34,738 nt of DNA from Prevotella sp. CAG:1185 (GTDB lineage: Bacteria > Bacteroidota > Bacteroidia > Bacteroidales > Bacteroidaceae), in NCBI GenBank assembly GCA_000436695.1, contig HF992568.1:1-34738 (forward strand), read 5' to 3'. A model generated the notes under the pieces. That model was not told where the DNA came from and did no database searches. It was given only the letters and a program-made list of their open reading frames with translations. The stretch's first letter is position 1. Each line of letters opens with the position of its first letter. Made by a program: the position numbers and the translations under genes. Positions 25,577-34,163 of this stretch are shown piece after piece.

Positions 25577-26836
25577 TTAGTTGTAGGCTGACTCGCCATG
25601 CTCATATATGTCAAGTCCTTCTTCCTCGACACGTCTGTCAACACGAAGTCCGGCTACTTTCTTTATCGTATAGAACATTATTATTCCTGTTACGGCTGCC
25701 CAAAGGTCTATGCAGACAATACCGAGGAGCTGTGCACCGAAGAAATTCCAGCCACCGCCGTAGAACAGTCCGCCGTCAACGGCAAACAGTCCGGTGAGCA
25801 ATGTACCAAGGATTCCGCATACACCATGTACAGAACTTGCACCAACGGGATCGTCAATATGAAGTTTTGTATCAATGAATTCAATGGCAAATACAAGAAC
25901 CACACCACAGATAAGACCGATGATCAGTGAGCCGAGCGGTGAAACTGCGTCGCATCCGGCTGTTATACCAACAAGTCCGGCAAGAATACCGTTAAGTGTA
26001 AGTGAGAATGACGGTTTGCCATATTTAATCCAAGTAACACACATTGTAGCTATACCGCCGGCAACTGCTGCAAGGTTGGTTGTGAGGAACACGTGCGAAA
26101 TAGCCTCACGGTCGGCCACCGTTGCTGCTGCGAGCTGTGAACCCGGGTTGAATCCGAACCATCCGAACCAAAGGATAAACACTCCAAGTGCAGCCAAAGT
26201 AAGGCTGTGTCCAGGAATAGCTTTGCTCTTCTTGTTCTTATCATATTTGCCGATACGGGGACCAAGAGCTATCGCTCCGATGAATGCCAACACACCACCT
26301 ACAGAGTGAACCACTGCAGAACCTGCGAAATCATGGAATGTGCATCCAAATGTCTTCATCATGAAAGAGTCTTCAGCACCGTTCATAAGCCATCCGCCGC
26401 CCCATGTCCAGTGACCTTCAACAGGATATATGATAAGTGAAATCAGGATTGAATAAACTACATACATGCTAAACTTAGTACGTTCAGCCATTGCTCCTGA
26501 AACGATAGTTGCAGAAGTTGCACAGAACACTGTCTGGAACATCAGGAAGCCCTCTGTCGGCAGTCCTGCCGGATGTGTGTAGAACGAAAGATCGCAAAAG
26601 TTAGGAGCACCTATAAATCCTTCTCCGTTGCTTCCGAACATAAAGCCGAAACCCACAAACCAGAAAAGCACTGAGCCGACCATAAAGTCGACGAAGTTCT
26701 TGAACAAAATGTTCACGGTGTTCTTACTCCTGGTAAAACCTGCCTCGCAGAAGGCAAATCCCGGCTGCATAAAGAACACAAGCATAGCAGCCAACAACAT
26801 CCATACCGTGTTTAAACCTATTGATAAATCAGTCAT
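25577..26836 (-). CDS. amt: ammonium transporter Amt
   Basis: A 419-residue inner-membrane channel for ammonium with about 11 membrane segments. The paired pore histidines are visible as His177 in AGSAVVHSVGG and His337 in VGASSVHGVCG. The N-terminal WMLLAAMLVFFMQPGFAFCEAG is typical. The C-terminal tail ends EEEGLDIYEHGESAYN, the region that meets the P-II regulator. I chose ATG 26836 because the family begins just there; a start at 26887 would add 17 non-conserved residues. It is downstream of glnB on the same strand with a 316-bp gap. Confidence 0.95.
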   Translation of the reverse strand: MTDLSIGLNTVWMLLAAMLVFFMQPGFAFCEAGFTRSKNTVNILFKNFVDFMVGSVLFWFVGFGFMFGSNGEGFIGAPNFCDLSFYTHPAGLPTEGFLMFQTVFCATSATIVSGAMAERTKFSMYVVYSILISLIIYPVEGHWTWGGGWLMNGAEDSFMMKTFGCTFHDFAGSAVVHSVGGVLAFIGAIALGPRIGKYDKNKKSKAIPGHSLTLAALGVFILWFGWFGFNPGSQLAAATVADREAISHVFLTTNLAAVAGGIATMCVTWIKYGKPSFSLTLNGILAGLVGITAGCDAVSPLGSLIIGLICGVVLVFAIEFIDTKLHIDDPVGASSVHGVCGILGTLLTGLFAVDGGLFYGGGWNFFGAQLLGIVCIDLWAAVTGIIMFYTIKKVAGLRVDRRVEEEGLDIYEHGESAYN

Positions 26837-27152
26837 AATCGTAAAATTTTTAATGTGATAAAACCGTATCCGCATAAAGGCATTCATGACGTCCCGAAGG
26901 TTCCGAAGCCCTGTCTGCGTAAACTAATAACCCTATATTACCTGAAAACATCTTTTACTTTACCTGCCACAGCCTTTATCCAGCATGGCCAATACCTATG
27001 TATATGTTATCTGAGATTGTTCCGCTGTCCGAAATTATGCAGCCCTGGATACTTTAATATTATGAATTTCTTATCTTACTCTCTTTCTATATACGAAAAG
27101 TAAACCATTAACCGCAATAACTTTAAGACAGTCGGCTGCTCAGGTATTTTGC
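26837..27152. other. 316-bp untranslated gap between glnB and amt
   Basis: No gene and no TAnnTTTG promoter on the minus strand. A self-similar segment with two CCGAAG copies (about 26895-26910) is the only local structure I see. For an operon whose partners usually lie close together, the length suggests a leader with some function or lost sequence. Confidence 0.4.
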
Positions 27153-27509
27153 TTACTCTTCCTGCTCAGCATTATACAGAGCTATATCGCCACGTTCTCC
27201 AGTACGTATACGCACCGCATCTTCAACAGGTATGACGAAAATTCGTCCGTCACCTATCTCGCCTGTATGCGCAGCCTGCTGCACAGCGGCGATGGTTTTC
27301 TCCACATTTTTGTCTCTGACTACAATACTTACCAGGATACGCTCAATGCAGCTTGTGTCGTACATTACACCACGATAGATGCGCGCCTGGCGTGTCTTGC
27401 CCTCGCCTCTTACGTCATAGTAAGAAAACCACTCAATGTCCGCCGCAAGCAAAGCTTCCTTTACTTCATCAAATTTTGTCTTACGGATAATTGCCTCAAT
27501 TTTCTTCAT
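27153..27509 (-). CDS. glnB: P-II nitrogen regulatory protein
   Basis: A 118-residue P-II signal protein that senses 2-oxoglutarate and ATP/ADP and blocks Amt when nitrogen is ample. Visible features: KKIEAIIRKTKFDEVKEAL start, the T-loop with IYRGVMYD where Tyr50 stands at the usual uridylylation position (Tyr51 of E. coli GlnB), and the C-terminal signature HTGEIGDGRIFVIPVEDAVRIRTGERGDIAL. The T-loop otherwise differs from proteobacterial GlnB (KTRQARIYRG in place of RQKGHTELYRG). I chose ATG 27509 for the canonical MKKIEA start. The symbol could equally be glnK, as it is next to amt. Confidence 0.93.
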   Translation of the reverse strand: MKKIEAIIRKTKFDEVKEALLAADIEWFSYYDVRGEGKTRQARIYRGVMYDTSCIERILVSIVVRDKNVEKTIAAVQQAAHTGEIGDGRIFVIPVEDAVRIRTGERGDIALYNAEQEE

Positions 27510-27570
27510 AACTAACTTTCTTTTTGTTATCAATAGATTAATTACATACTCATTATGTAATATCTGACTG

Positions 27571-27602
27571 CAAAATTATAACAATATGTTAATATTTGCA
27601 AG
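27571..27602 (-). promoter_or_regulatory. promoter of glnB-amt
   Basis: On the minus strand CTTG (27599-27602) and TAATTTTG (27571-27578) lie 20 bp apart, one mismatch from the TTTG / TAnnTTTG consensus. The start of transcription would be about 60 bp upstream of glnB. Confidence 0.6.
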
Positions 27603-27910
27603 AAAAACATATCATTACGCAACATAAAATCTACTTATATTTTTAAAGTGTAATGTTATTTTAATATATTTATTTCAATTTAAAAGTAAAATATCTGTCA
27701 ATAAAACAAATTGTAAGTAGAAAAGCGAAAGCAAGAAATTTATTCAGTAATTAAACATTAATATGTGACAAAATAACAATTAATAATATTTTTAGCTGTT
27801 TATATGTCAAATTATAATTATACTTATTACTTTTGCAAATTAAATGAAACGTAATGTTTAAATTTATATAATAAAAAGGCAGAAAATAAAAGATATCGTA
27901 CAAATTGTTG

Positions 27911-27918
27911 TAATTTTG
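27911..27918 (+). promoter_or_regulatory. -7 promoter element of dapF
   Basis: TAATTTTG followed by CA matches TAnnTTTG, 49 bp before the dapF start codon. No TTTG is found 19-21 bp further up. Confidence 0.5.
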
Positions 27919-27967
27919 CATAAAAGATAATACAAAAAGAAATTAATAACGAAAAAAGATAATCATA

Positions 27968-28822
27968 ATGACACCAGAGATTATTAGATTTACGAAGATG
28001 CACGGAGCCGGTAATGATTATATTTACGTTAATACCTTATTATATAATATTCCTTCTCCGGCCGACGCAGCCATCAAATGGAGTTCGCGCCATAAAGGCA
28101 TTGGCAGCGACGGACTGGTGATGATTGGCCGCCCATCAACGGCCGACGCCGACTTTTCTATGCGCATATTCAATGCCGACGGCTCTGAAGCCATGATGTG
28201 CGGCAACGCGTCAAGATGCATCGGAAAATATCTCTATGAAAAAGGTCTGACATCAAGTAAGACAATACGTCTTGAAACGCTGTCAGGAATCAAAATACTA
28301 CAGTTGCATGTAACAGGACAGACGGTAGACAGCGTTACTGTTGACATGCTTGAACCTAAATTTGAAGTGGCCGGACAGTTTGCGCCAAGGACTGAAGCCG
28401 AGGCAGAAGGCAAGCTTGAAGCCGGCGGAAAACTATTTAAAGGAACATTCGTTTCGATGGGTAATCCCCACTTTGTCATATTCACTGACGAAGAAGGCCT
28501 GGCCGACGTTGAAACTTACGGCAAGCTGCTTGAGCATCACGAAGCCTTCCCGGCACGCTGCAACATCGAATTTGCCTACGCAAGCGACAAAGACACTCTG
28601 CGTACAAGAGTATGGGAACGCGGAAGCGGAATAACCATGGCGTGCGGAACAGGCGCATGTGCCACAGCCGTGGCAGCAGCCAAAGCAGGAGTGGCAAGCC
28701 GCAGCAGTAAAGTTGTGATGGACGGCGGAACGCTCGAAATTGAATGGGACGAAAAAGACAATCATGTTTATCTTACAGGAGGAGCCGAATTCGTATTTGA
28801 AGGAGAAGTTGCACTTCCATGA
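27968..28822 (+). CDS. dapF: diaminopimelate epimerase
   Basis: Interconverts LL- and meso-diaminopimelate for peptidoglycan and lysine. The 284-residue protein has the N-terminal FTKMHGAGNDYIYVN, the first catalytic cysteine in MMCGNASRC (Cys78) and the second in ACGTGACATA (Cys226), with RVWERGSGIT just before it. It is followed by the LL-DAP aminotransferase gene, the enzyme that supplies its substrate, 162 bp downstream on the same strand. Confidence 0.95.
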   Translation: MTPEIIRFTKMHGAGNDYIYVNTLLYNIPSPADAAIKWSSRHKGIGSDGLVMIGRPSTADADFSMRIFNADGSEAMMCGNASRCIGKYLYEKGLTSSKTIRLETLSGIKILQLHVTGQTVDSVTVDMLEPKFEVAGQFAPRTEAEAEGKLEAGGKLFKGTFVSMGNPHFVIFTDEEGLADVETYGKLLEHHEAFPARCNIEFAYASDKDTLRTRVWERGSGITMACGTGACATAVAAAKAGVASRSSKVVMDGGTLEIEWDEKDNHVYLTGGAEFVFEGEVALP

Positions 28823-28984
28823 TTTATTCAATGGTGCAGGAATCTGAAAATGACATAAGAGGTAAGTTTTTTAAGGTAAAAAGATTAAATTAAAAAATTG
28901 TATTTAACACGTGGCTGTATAAAATGAAATCAAATACGCTGCGCAAAAAGAGAAAATAACTTAAACATCAATAACAAGAGAACT

Positions 28985-30220
28985 ATGGCATTAATAAATG
29001 AACATTATTTAAAACTGACGAAGAATTATCTGTTTGCAGACATCGCAAAGAAGGTAAATGCTTTCAAGGTGTCGCATCAGAAAGCAGACGTGATTAGCCT
29101 CGGCATAGGCGACGTAACCCGTCCGCTGTGTCCGGCCGTCATCGAGGCCATGCACAAGGCTGTTGACGAGATGGCTACCAAGGAAGGCTTTCACGGCTAT
29201 GGTCCGGAGCAGGGCTATCTGTTCCTTAGAGAGGCCATTGTAAAGAACGACTATCTGCCGCGCGGCATACACATCGACCCGAGCGAAGTGTTCGTAAACG
29301 ACGGAGCCAAGAGCGACACAGGAAACATCGGCGAGCTTGTACGCTGGGACAACAACATCGGCGTGACCGACCCTGTATATCCCGTTTATGTCGACTCTAA
29401 CGTTATGTGCGGAAGAGCAGGCTCTCTGGTTGACGGAAAATGGAGCAACGTTACCTATATTCCGTGCATCGAGGCTAACAACTTCGTTCCTCAGATTCCC
29501 GATCACCGCGTGGACATTATATATCTTTGCTACCCCAACAACCCTACAGGAACCGTCATCACAAAGGACGAACTGAGAAAATGGGTAAACTACGCGCTTA
29601 AGAACGACACTCTGATATTCTACGATGCAGCCTACGAGGCTTACATCCAGGACGACGACATCCCCCACTCTATCTACGAGATAAAGGGAGCCCGCAAGGT
29701 TGCCATAGAGTTCAGAAGTTTCTCTAAGACAGCAGGATTCACCGGAGTAAGATGCGGCTACACCGTTGTGCCCAAGGAGCTTACGGCTGCCAGCATGGAC
29801 GGTAAGGAGCGCTATCCGCTCAACCCGATGTGGAACCGCCGCCAATGCACCAAGTTCAACGGCACGAGCTACATCAGCCAGCGCGCAGCCGAGGCAACAT
29901 ACACCCCGGAAGGCAAAGAACAGATAAAGGAAACAATTAAATACTATATGGAAAACGCCAAGATAATGCGCGAGACACTTACGTCATTAGGCCTCAAAGT
30001 CTATGGCGGTGTCAACGCTCCTTATCTTTGGGTTAAGACACCAAACAACACGAGCAGCTGGAAATTCTTTGAGCAGATGCTCTACGGAGCACAAGTAGTC
30101 TGCACGCCGGGTGTGGGATTCGGCCCGAGCGGTGAAGGATTCATCCGTCTGACTGCCTTCGGCGAACGCGAGGACTGCCAGGAAGCGATGAAGCGTATCA
30201 GCGCGTGGATGTTGAAATAA
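28985..30220 (+). CDS. dapL: LL-diaminopimelate aminotransferase
   Basis: Converts tetrahydrodipicolinate directly to LL-diaminopimelate using glutamate as amino donor, bypassing the acylated intermediates. The 411-residue PLP enzyme has the KTAGFTGVR segment with the PLP lysine in SFSKTAGF (Lys248), YPNNPTGT (183-190), and the substrate motif GYGPEQGYLFLREAI (71-85). Its glutamate demand links it to the glutamine synthetase gene in the same rightward run. A CCGGAG-CTCCGG hairpin follows its stop codon. Confidence 0.95.
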   Translation: MALINEHYLKLTKNYLFADIAKKVNAFKVSHQKADVISLGIGDVTRPLCPAVIEAMHKAVDEMATKEGFHGYGPEQGYLFLREAIVKNDYLPRGIHIDPSEVFVNDGAKSDTGNIGELVRWDNNIGVTDPVYPVYVDSNVMCGRAGSLVDGKWSNVTYIPCIEANNFVPQIPDHRVDIIYLCYPNNPTGTVITKDELRKWVNYALKNDTLIFYDAAYEAYIQDDDIPHSIYEIKGARKVAIEFRSFSKTAGFTGVRCGYTVVPKELTAASMDGKERYPLNPMWNRRQCTKFNGTSYISQRAAEATYTPEGKEQIKETIKYYMENAKIMRETLTSLGLKVYGGVNAPYLWVKTPNNTSSWKFFEQMLYGAQVVCTPGVGFGPSGEGFIRLTAFGEREDCQEAMKRISAWMLK

Positions 30221-30236
30221 GCATTGCCTTCAATGG

Positions 30237-30253
30237 CCGGAGAAAGTCTCCGG
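30237..30253 (+). terminator. GC-rich hairpin between dapL and the barrel gene
   Basis: CCGGAG (30237-30242) and CTCCGG (30248-30253) close a five-base AAAGT loop. The downstream T-content is weak (TGCTTAATATTC), so partial termination or mRNA processing is more likely than a full stop. Confidence 0.5.
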
Positions 30254-30295
30254 TGCTTAATATTCATCTACAAAATTAAAGAAAGGGTAACAACT

Positions 30296-31006
30296 ATGGT
30301 AAAGTTTAAGGTAAGAAGCCTCATGGCATTAGGATTGTTGAGCATAAGCACAGTTGCTATGGCACAAGACAAAGTAGAAGCCAACGTTTCAGCCGACGTA
30401 GTCAGCCAGTATATATGGCGTGGACAGGATTTAGGCGACGTCAGCCTGCAGCCTTCGCTGGGCGTATCATACAAGGGTCTGTCGCTGTCGGCATGGGGAA
30501 ATGTAGGACTTTCAGACAACACCGACACTAAGGAGTTCGACCTTACCTTAAGCTATAAGACTGGCGGATTCAACATCGGTGTAACCGACTATTGGTTCAA
30601 TTCGCCCAATGAGCGCTACTTCAGCTATGCCGCACACGAGACATCACACGTATTTGAGGCCAACATCGGCTACGATTTCGGTCTGTGCGCGTTGCAGTGG
30701 TACACCAACTTCGGCGGCAACGACGGTGTAACCGACAAAGGCAAACGTGCATATTCGTCTTACGCAGAGCTTAGCGTTCCGTTCCGTCTTGCCGGATGCG
30801 ACTGGACCGCAGCAGCAGGAGTAGTGCCCTACGCCACAAGTTTTTACGCCGACGCCAACGGCTTTGCAGTAACCAACGTATCACTCAAGGCCACCCTCGA
30901 CATCAACATTACAAAGAGCTTCAGCGTGCCTTTGTTTGCAGGCATATATGCCAATCCAAGCACAGAAAAGGCTTACTTTGTAGTAGGATTTACGTTGCGT
31001 CCGTGA
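30296..31006 (+). CDS. outer-membrane beta-barrel protein (TorF/Gcw_chp-like)
   Basis: A 236-residue protein with a signal peptide (about 1-22, ending VAMAQ) and alternating beta strands typical of a small barrel. The segment VSQYIWRGQDLGDVSLQPSLGV (about 35-56) followed by GLSLSAWGNVGLSD resembles the Gcw_chp/TorF putative porin family, and the C-terminal strand KAYFVVGFTLRP fits a barrel end. I chose ATG 30296 because it begins the signal peptide and has AAAGGG just upstream. Its place between dapL and glnN suggests a part in nitrogen-related uptake, but the substrate is unknown. Confidence 0.75.
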   Translation: MVKFKVRSLMALGLLSISTVAMAQDKVEANVSADVVSQYIWRGQDLGDVSLQPSLGVSYKGLSLSAWGNVGLSDNTDTKEFDLTLSYKTGGFNIGVTDYWFNSPNERYFSYAAHETSHVFEANIGYDFGLCALQWYTNFGGNDGVTDKGKRAYSSYAELSVPFRLAGCDWTAAAGVVPYATSFYADANGFAVTNVSLKATLDINITKSFSVPLFAGIYANPSTEKAYFVVGFTLRP

Positions 31007-31056
31007 AAAAAAGCAACATTTATTCAATAAAAAGGTGTCATAATGAAATTTAGCAT

Positions 31057-31064
31057 TATCTTTG
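31057..31064 (+). promoter_or_regulatory. -7 promoter element of glnN
   Basis: TATCTTTG followed by CACC, 55 bp before the glnN start codon. The -33 position reads GGTG (31034-31037), a poor match, which would fit a promoter helped by an activator. Confidence 0.55.
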
Positions 31065-31118
31065 CACCCGTATTCTGATAAAGAACAAATTTAAACGTAA
31101 CAAATAAAAAATTAAACA

Positions 31119-33308
31119 ATGATGAACTTAAGATTTCAGGTTGTTGAAGAGGCGTTCAAAAAAAGACCGGTAGAAGTTATCGCACCGGTGGAGCGCCCGT
31201 CCGAGTACTTCGGCAAGAATGTTTTCAACCGGGCAAAAATGTACAAGTATCTGCCTGCAGATGTCTATGACAAGCTCATTGATGTCATCGACAACGGTTC
31301 ACGTCTCGACCGCTCTATCGCCGACGCCGTTGCCGCTGGCATGAAACAGTGGGCTGAGGAGAACGGCGTTACTCACTACACTCACTGGTTCCAGCCGCTG
31401 ACAGAAGGCACTGCCGAGAAACACGACGCCTTCATCGAGCATGACGGCAAGGGGGGCATGATAGAGGAGTTCTCCGGCAAGCTGCTCGTACAGCAGGAGC
31501 CTGACGCAAGCTCTTTCCCAAGTGGCGGTATCAGAAACACATTCGAGGCACGCGGATATTCTGCCTGGGATCCTACATCACCTGTGTTCATCATGGACGA
31601 CACCCTGTGTATTCCTACTATCTTCATTTCTTACACAGGCGAGGCTCTCGACTATAAGGCTCCGCTGCTGCGCGCCCTGCACGCTGTAAACACAGCCGCA
31701 ACAGAGGTCTGCCATTATTTCGACCCGAATGTAAAGAAGGTTACCAGCAACCTCGGATGGGAGCAGGAGTATTTCCTCGTTGACGAAGGACTCTACAGCG
31801 CACGTCCTGACCTCATGCTGACAGGCCGCACACTGATGGGCCACGACTCAGCCAAGAACCAGCAGATGGACGACCACTACTTTGGAACAATTCCTGACCG
31901 TGTTCAGGCTTTCATGAAAGACCTTGAGATACAGGCTCTCGAACTGTCAATCCCCTGCAAGACACGTCACAACGAGGTTGCGCCCAACCAGTTTGAGATT
32001 GCTCCTATCTTTGAGGAGACCAACCTGGCTACCGACCACAACATGCTGCTGATGTCACTCATGAAGAAGGTGGCACGCAAGCACGGATTCCGCGTTCTGC
32101 TCCACGAGAAGCCGTTCGCAGGCATCAACGGTTCAGGTAAGCACAACAACTGGAGCTTGTCTACCGATACAGGCGTGCTGCTGCATGCTCCCGGCAAGAC
32201 TCCTGAGGCTAACCTCCGCTTCGTTACATTCATCGTTGAGACTCTTATGGGTGTCTACAAGCACAACGGACTTATCAAGGCTTCTATCATGAGCGCAACC
32301 AACGCTCACCGTCTGGGAGCCAACGAGGCACCTCCAGCAATCATATCTTCATTCCTCGGCAAACAGCTCTCTGAACTGCTCGACCACATCGAGAATAGCG
32401 ACAGCAAAGACCTGTTCAACATGGCCGGCAAGCAGGGCATGACACTCGACATTCCTGAGATTCCTGAACTGCTCATCGACAACACCGACCGTAACCGTAC
32501 AAGTCCATTCGCCTTCACAGGTAACCGCTTCGAGTTCCGTGCCGTAGGTAGCGAGGCTAACTGCGCATCAGCAATGATAGCCCTCAACACTGCAGTGGCA
32601 GAGGCTCTTACAAACTTCAAGAAGCGTGTTGACGCTCTTATCGCCAAAGGACAGGATCAGACAAGCGCTATCGTCGACGTTCTGCGTGAGGATATCAAGA
32701 CCTGCAAGCCTATACGCTTCGACGGAAACGGATATTCTGACGAGTGGGTTGAGGAGGCTAAGCGCCGCGGACTCGACTGCGAGACCAGCTGCCCGGTTAT
32801 CTTCGACAACTATCTCAGCGCCGACTCTATCAAGATGTTCGAGGATATGAACGTAATGACTGAGAAAGAGCTTGCTGCACGCAATGAGGTTAAATGGGAC
32901 ACCTATACAAAGCGCATCCAGATTGAGGCACGTGTTATGGGCGACCTGTCAATGAACCACATCATACCTGTTGCAACTCACTATCAGAGCCAGCTGGCTA
33001 AGAACGTTCAGAACATGCTGCAGATATTCCCGAAAGAGAAGGTTGAGAAGCTCTGCTCACGCAACATCAAGATTATCGAGGAGATTGCTGAGCGTACTCA
33101 GATCATTGAGAACGGCGTTGACGAGCTTATCAACGCACGCAAGGTAGCCAACAAGATTGAGAACGAGCGTGAAAAGGCTATCGCATATCACGATACAGTA
33201 GCTCCTAAGATGGAGGAGATACGTTACCACATAGACAAGCTGGAGCTTACCGTTGCCGACGAGCTTTGGACTCTGCCTAAGTATCGCGAACTGCTGTTCA
33301 TAAGATAA
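31119..33308 (+). CDS. glnN: glutamine synthetase type III
   Basis: Makes glutamine from glutamate, ammonium and ATP, the main ammonium-fixing step. At 729 residues it has the length of the type III class. Catalytic-core motifs: ELSIPCKTRHNEVAPNQFEIAP (about 276-296), TNLATDHN, and the ATP-binding NGSGKHNNWSLST (about 336-348); RTSPFAFTGNRFEFRAVG lies further on. There are no transposon or frameshift marks. It is preceded by its own -7 element and followed by three hairpins. With amt and glnB it forms the uptake, sensing and fixation set of this region. Confidence 0.96.
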   Translation: MMNLRFQVVEEAFKKRPVEVIAPVERPSEYFGKNVFNRAKMYKYLPADVYDKLIDVIDNGSRLDRSIADAVAAGMKQWAEENGVTHYTHWFQPLTEGTAEKHDAFIEHDGKGGMIEEFSGKLLVQQEPDASSFPSGGIRNTFEARGYSAWDPTSPVFIMDDTLCIPTIFISYTGEALDYKAPLLRALHAVNTAATEVCHYFDPNVKKVTSNLGWEQEYFLVDEGLYSARPDLMLTGRTLMGHDSAKNQQMDDHYFGTIPDRVQAFMKDLEIQALELSIPCKTRHNEVAPNQFEIAPIFEETNLATDHNMLLMSLMKKVARKHGFRVLLHEKPFAGINGSGKHNNWSLSTDTGVLLHAPGKTPEANLRFVTFIVETLMGVYKHNGLIKASIMSATNAHRLGANEAPPAIISSFLGKQLSELLDHIENSDSKDLFNMAGKQGMTLDIPEIPELLIDNTDRNRTSPFAFTGNRFEFRAVGSEANCASAMIALNTAVAEALTNFKKRVDALIAKGQDQTSAIVDVLREDIKTCKPIRFDGNGYSDEWVEEAKRRGLDCETSCPVIFDNYLSADSIKMFEDMNVMTEKELAARNEVKWDTYTKRIQIEARVMGDLSMNHIIPVATHYQSQLAKNVQNMLQIFPKEKVEKLCSRNIKIIEEIAERTQIIENGVDELINARKVANKIENEREKAIAYHDTVAPKMEEIRYHIDKLELTVADELWTLPKYRELLFIR

Positions 33309-33337
33309 TCAAACATAAATATATTGGCCGGCTGACC

Positions 33338-33355
33338 GCGGCAGGTGCGCCGCGC
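33338..33355. other. GC-rich hairpin after glnN
   Basis: CGCGGC (33338-33343) and GCCGCG (33350-33355) close an AGGTGC loop in an otherwise AT-rich stretch 30 bp after the glnN stop codon. No T-run follows; it may protect the message end. Confidence 0.45.
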
Positions 33356-33422
33356 TGAAGCCACCGTATTCTAAATTTAACGTGACAATCTATTTCTTTT
33401 ATTGATTGTTTTAAGTTAACCG

Positions 33423-33460
33423 ACGGGAAGTCACTGTGAAGCGACTTCCCGTTATTGTTT
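33423..33460 (+). terminator. intrinsic terminator of glnN
   Basis: ACGGGAAGTC (33423-33432) pairs perfectly with GACTTCCCGT (33443-33452), followed by TATTGTTTTG. Confidence 0.8.
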
Positions 33461-33820
33461 TGTCTTTACTCAAACCTGAACACGGTAAATAATATTCTGA
33501 CGGACTTCCGTCTTTCTTTTAGCTGATGCATGGGGCCATGTAAAACAATAAGCTGACAATGATGCTACAATAAAGAACAAGAATACTAGTGAAACATCCA
33601 CCTGCTTGCACAGGTACATAAACAATTGACCGAGTGAGGTTAAACATATCAAGTCAGTCTTTTAGCTTCAGAAAAGATAAGTATGACTTTCAGATGGCGG
33701 TAAAAACTCATTACAAAAGTATTTTTCATTCCAGAAAATCAACATATAACGTATGTTAAACAAAGTCGTCTCCAGACCTTATTTTATTAACTTTACTTCA
33801 CATTATCACTCGATTTCAGC

Positions 33821-33919
33821 CTTAAAACAGCCGTTTTTATTGTCTAAAACGATGCTTTTAATCACACAAAAGCACCACTTTCATGTTGTAAACCTATCAC
33901 TTTTGCACCAAAAGTGGCC
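33821..33919. repeat. 22-bp-period CTTTT/AAAAG array, copy D
   Basis: T-type blocks begin at 33833 (GTTTT), 33855 (CTTTT), 33878 (CTTTC) and 33900 (CTTTT), spaced 22, 23 and 22 bp. A-type blocks are AAAAC 33824 and 33846, AAAAG 33868 and 33910. The last unit CACTTTTGCACCAAAAGTG is an inverted repeat with a short interior, very like the core of copy A (CACTTTCGCATCAAAAGTG). Confidence 0.62.
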
Positions 33920-33981
33920 GAGTTATGTTTTTTAACATTTAGCGTTTCTGTATTATAATGATGTAAAGCGCTATATTACAG

Positions 33982-34029
33982 CCACTTAACCAAAGTGACC
34001 ATTTTTGTGGCATTTCTGCGTAAAAATGC
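33982..34029. repeat. diverged tail of array copy D
   Basis: CACTTAACCAAAGTG (33984-33997 region) and GCATTTCTGCGTAAAAATGC (34010-34029) are two inverted repeats of the same style as the array, with CACTT/AAGTG and CATTT/AAATG arms. Confidence 0.4.
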
Positions 34030-34104
34030 GTAATCACGAAGGGCATCGCCATTCTGAGAGCGTCAAACGAACAGAATTATTCGTAATATTTTACAAATCA
34101 AAAG

Positions 34105-34153
34105 AAATAAGGCGAGGCTGTCTGACGGCACAACATGTCAGACAGGCCTCGCC
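34105..34153 (-). terminator. strong terminator of the ccsA-type gene
   Basis: GGCGAGGCTGTCTGAC (34111-34126) pairs with GTCAGACAGGCCTCGCC (34137-34153) with one bulged G. On the minus strand it is followed by TTATTTCTTTTG. It is 10 bp beyond the stop codon of the leftward gene. Confidence 0.78.
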
Positions 34154-34163
34154 CAAAAAAGAG

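Larger units (their letters stand above)
27510..27967. promoter_or_regulatory. AT-rich divergent control region of the nitrogen/DAP cluster
   Basis: 458 bp, very AT-rich, between leftward glnB and rightward dapF. It carries the promoter elements listed separately for both directions and no gene. One region serving both arms gives an opportunity for joint control. Confidence 0.55.
33309..34163. other. gene-free convergent region after glnN
   Basis: About 850 bp between convergent glnN and the ccsA-type gene. It holds a GC-rich hairpin (33338-33355), an ACAATC/GATTGT hairpin (33385-33409), the main glnN terminator (33423-33460), array copy D (33821-33919) with a tail to 34029, and the terminator of the leftward gene. 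Two open frames of 60 codons overlap these elements and are not credible genes. Confidence 0.6.

Noticed and set aside
33470..33652. 60-codon minus-strand frame with a hydrophobic stretch
   Set aside because: No ribosome site or promoter, not recognisable, in a gene-free convergent region; the hydrophobic stretch fits T-rich chance coding.
33753..33935. 60-codon plus-strand frame
   Set aside because: Lies across array copy D; the frame follows the repeat blocks rather than a protein.
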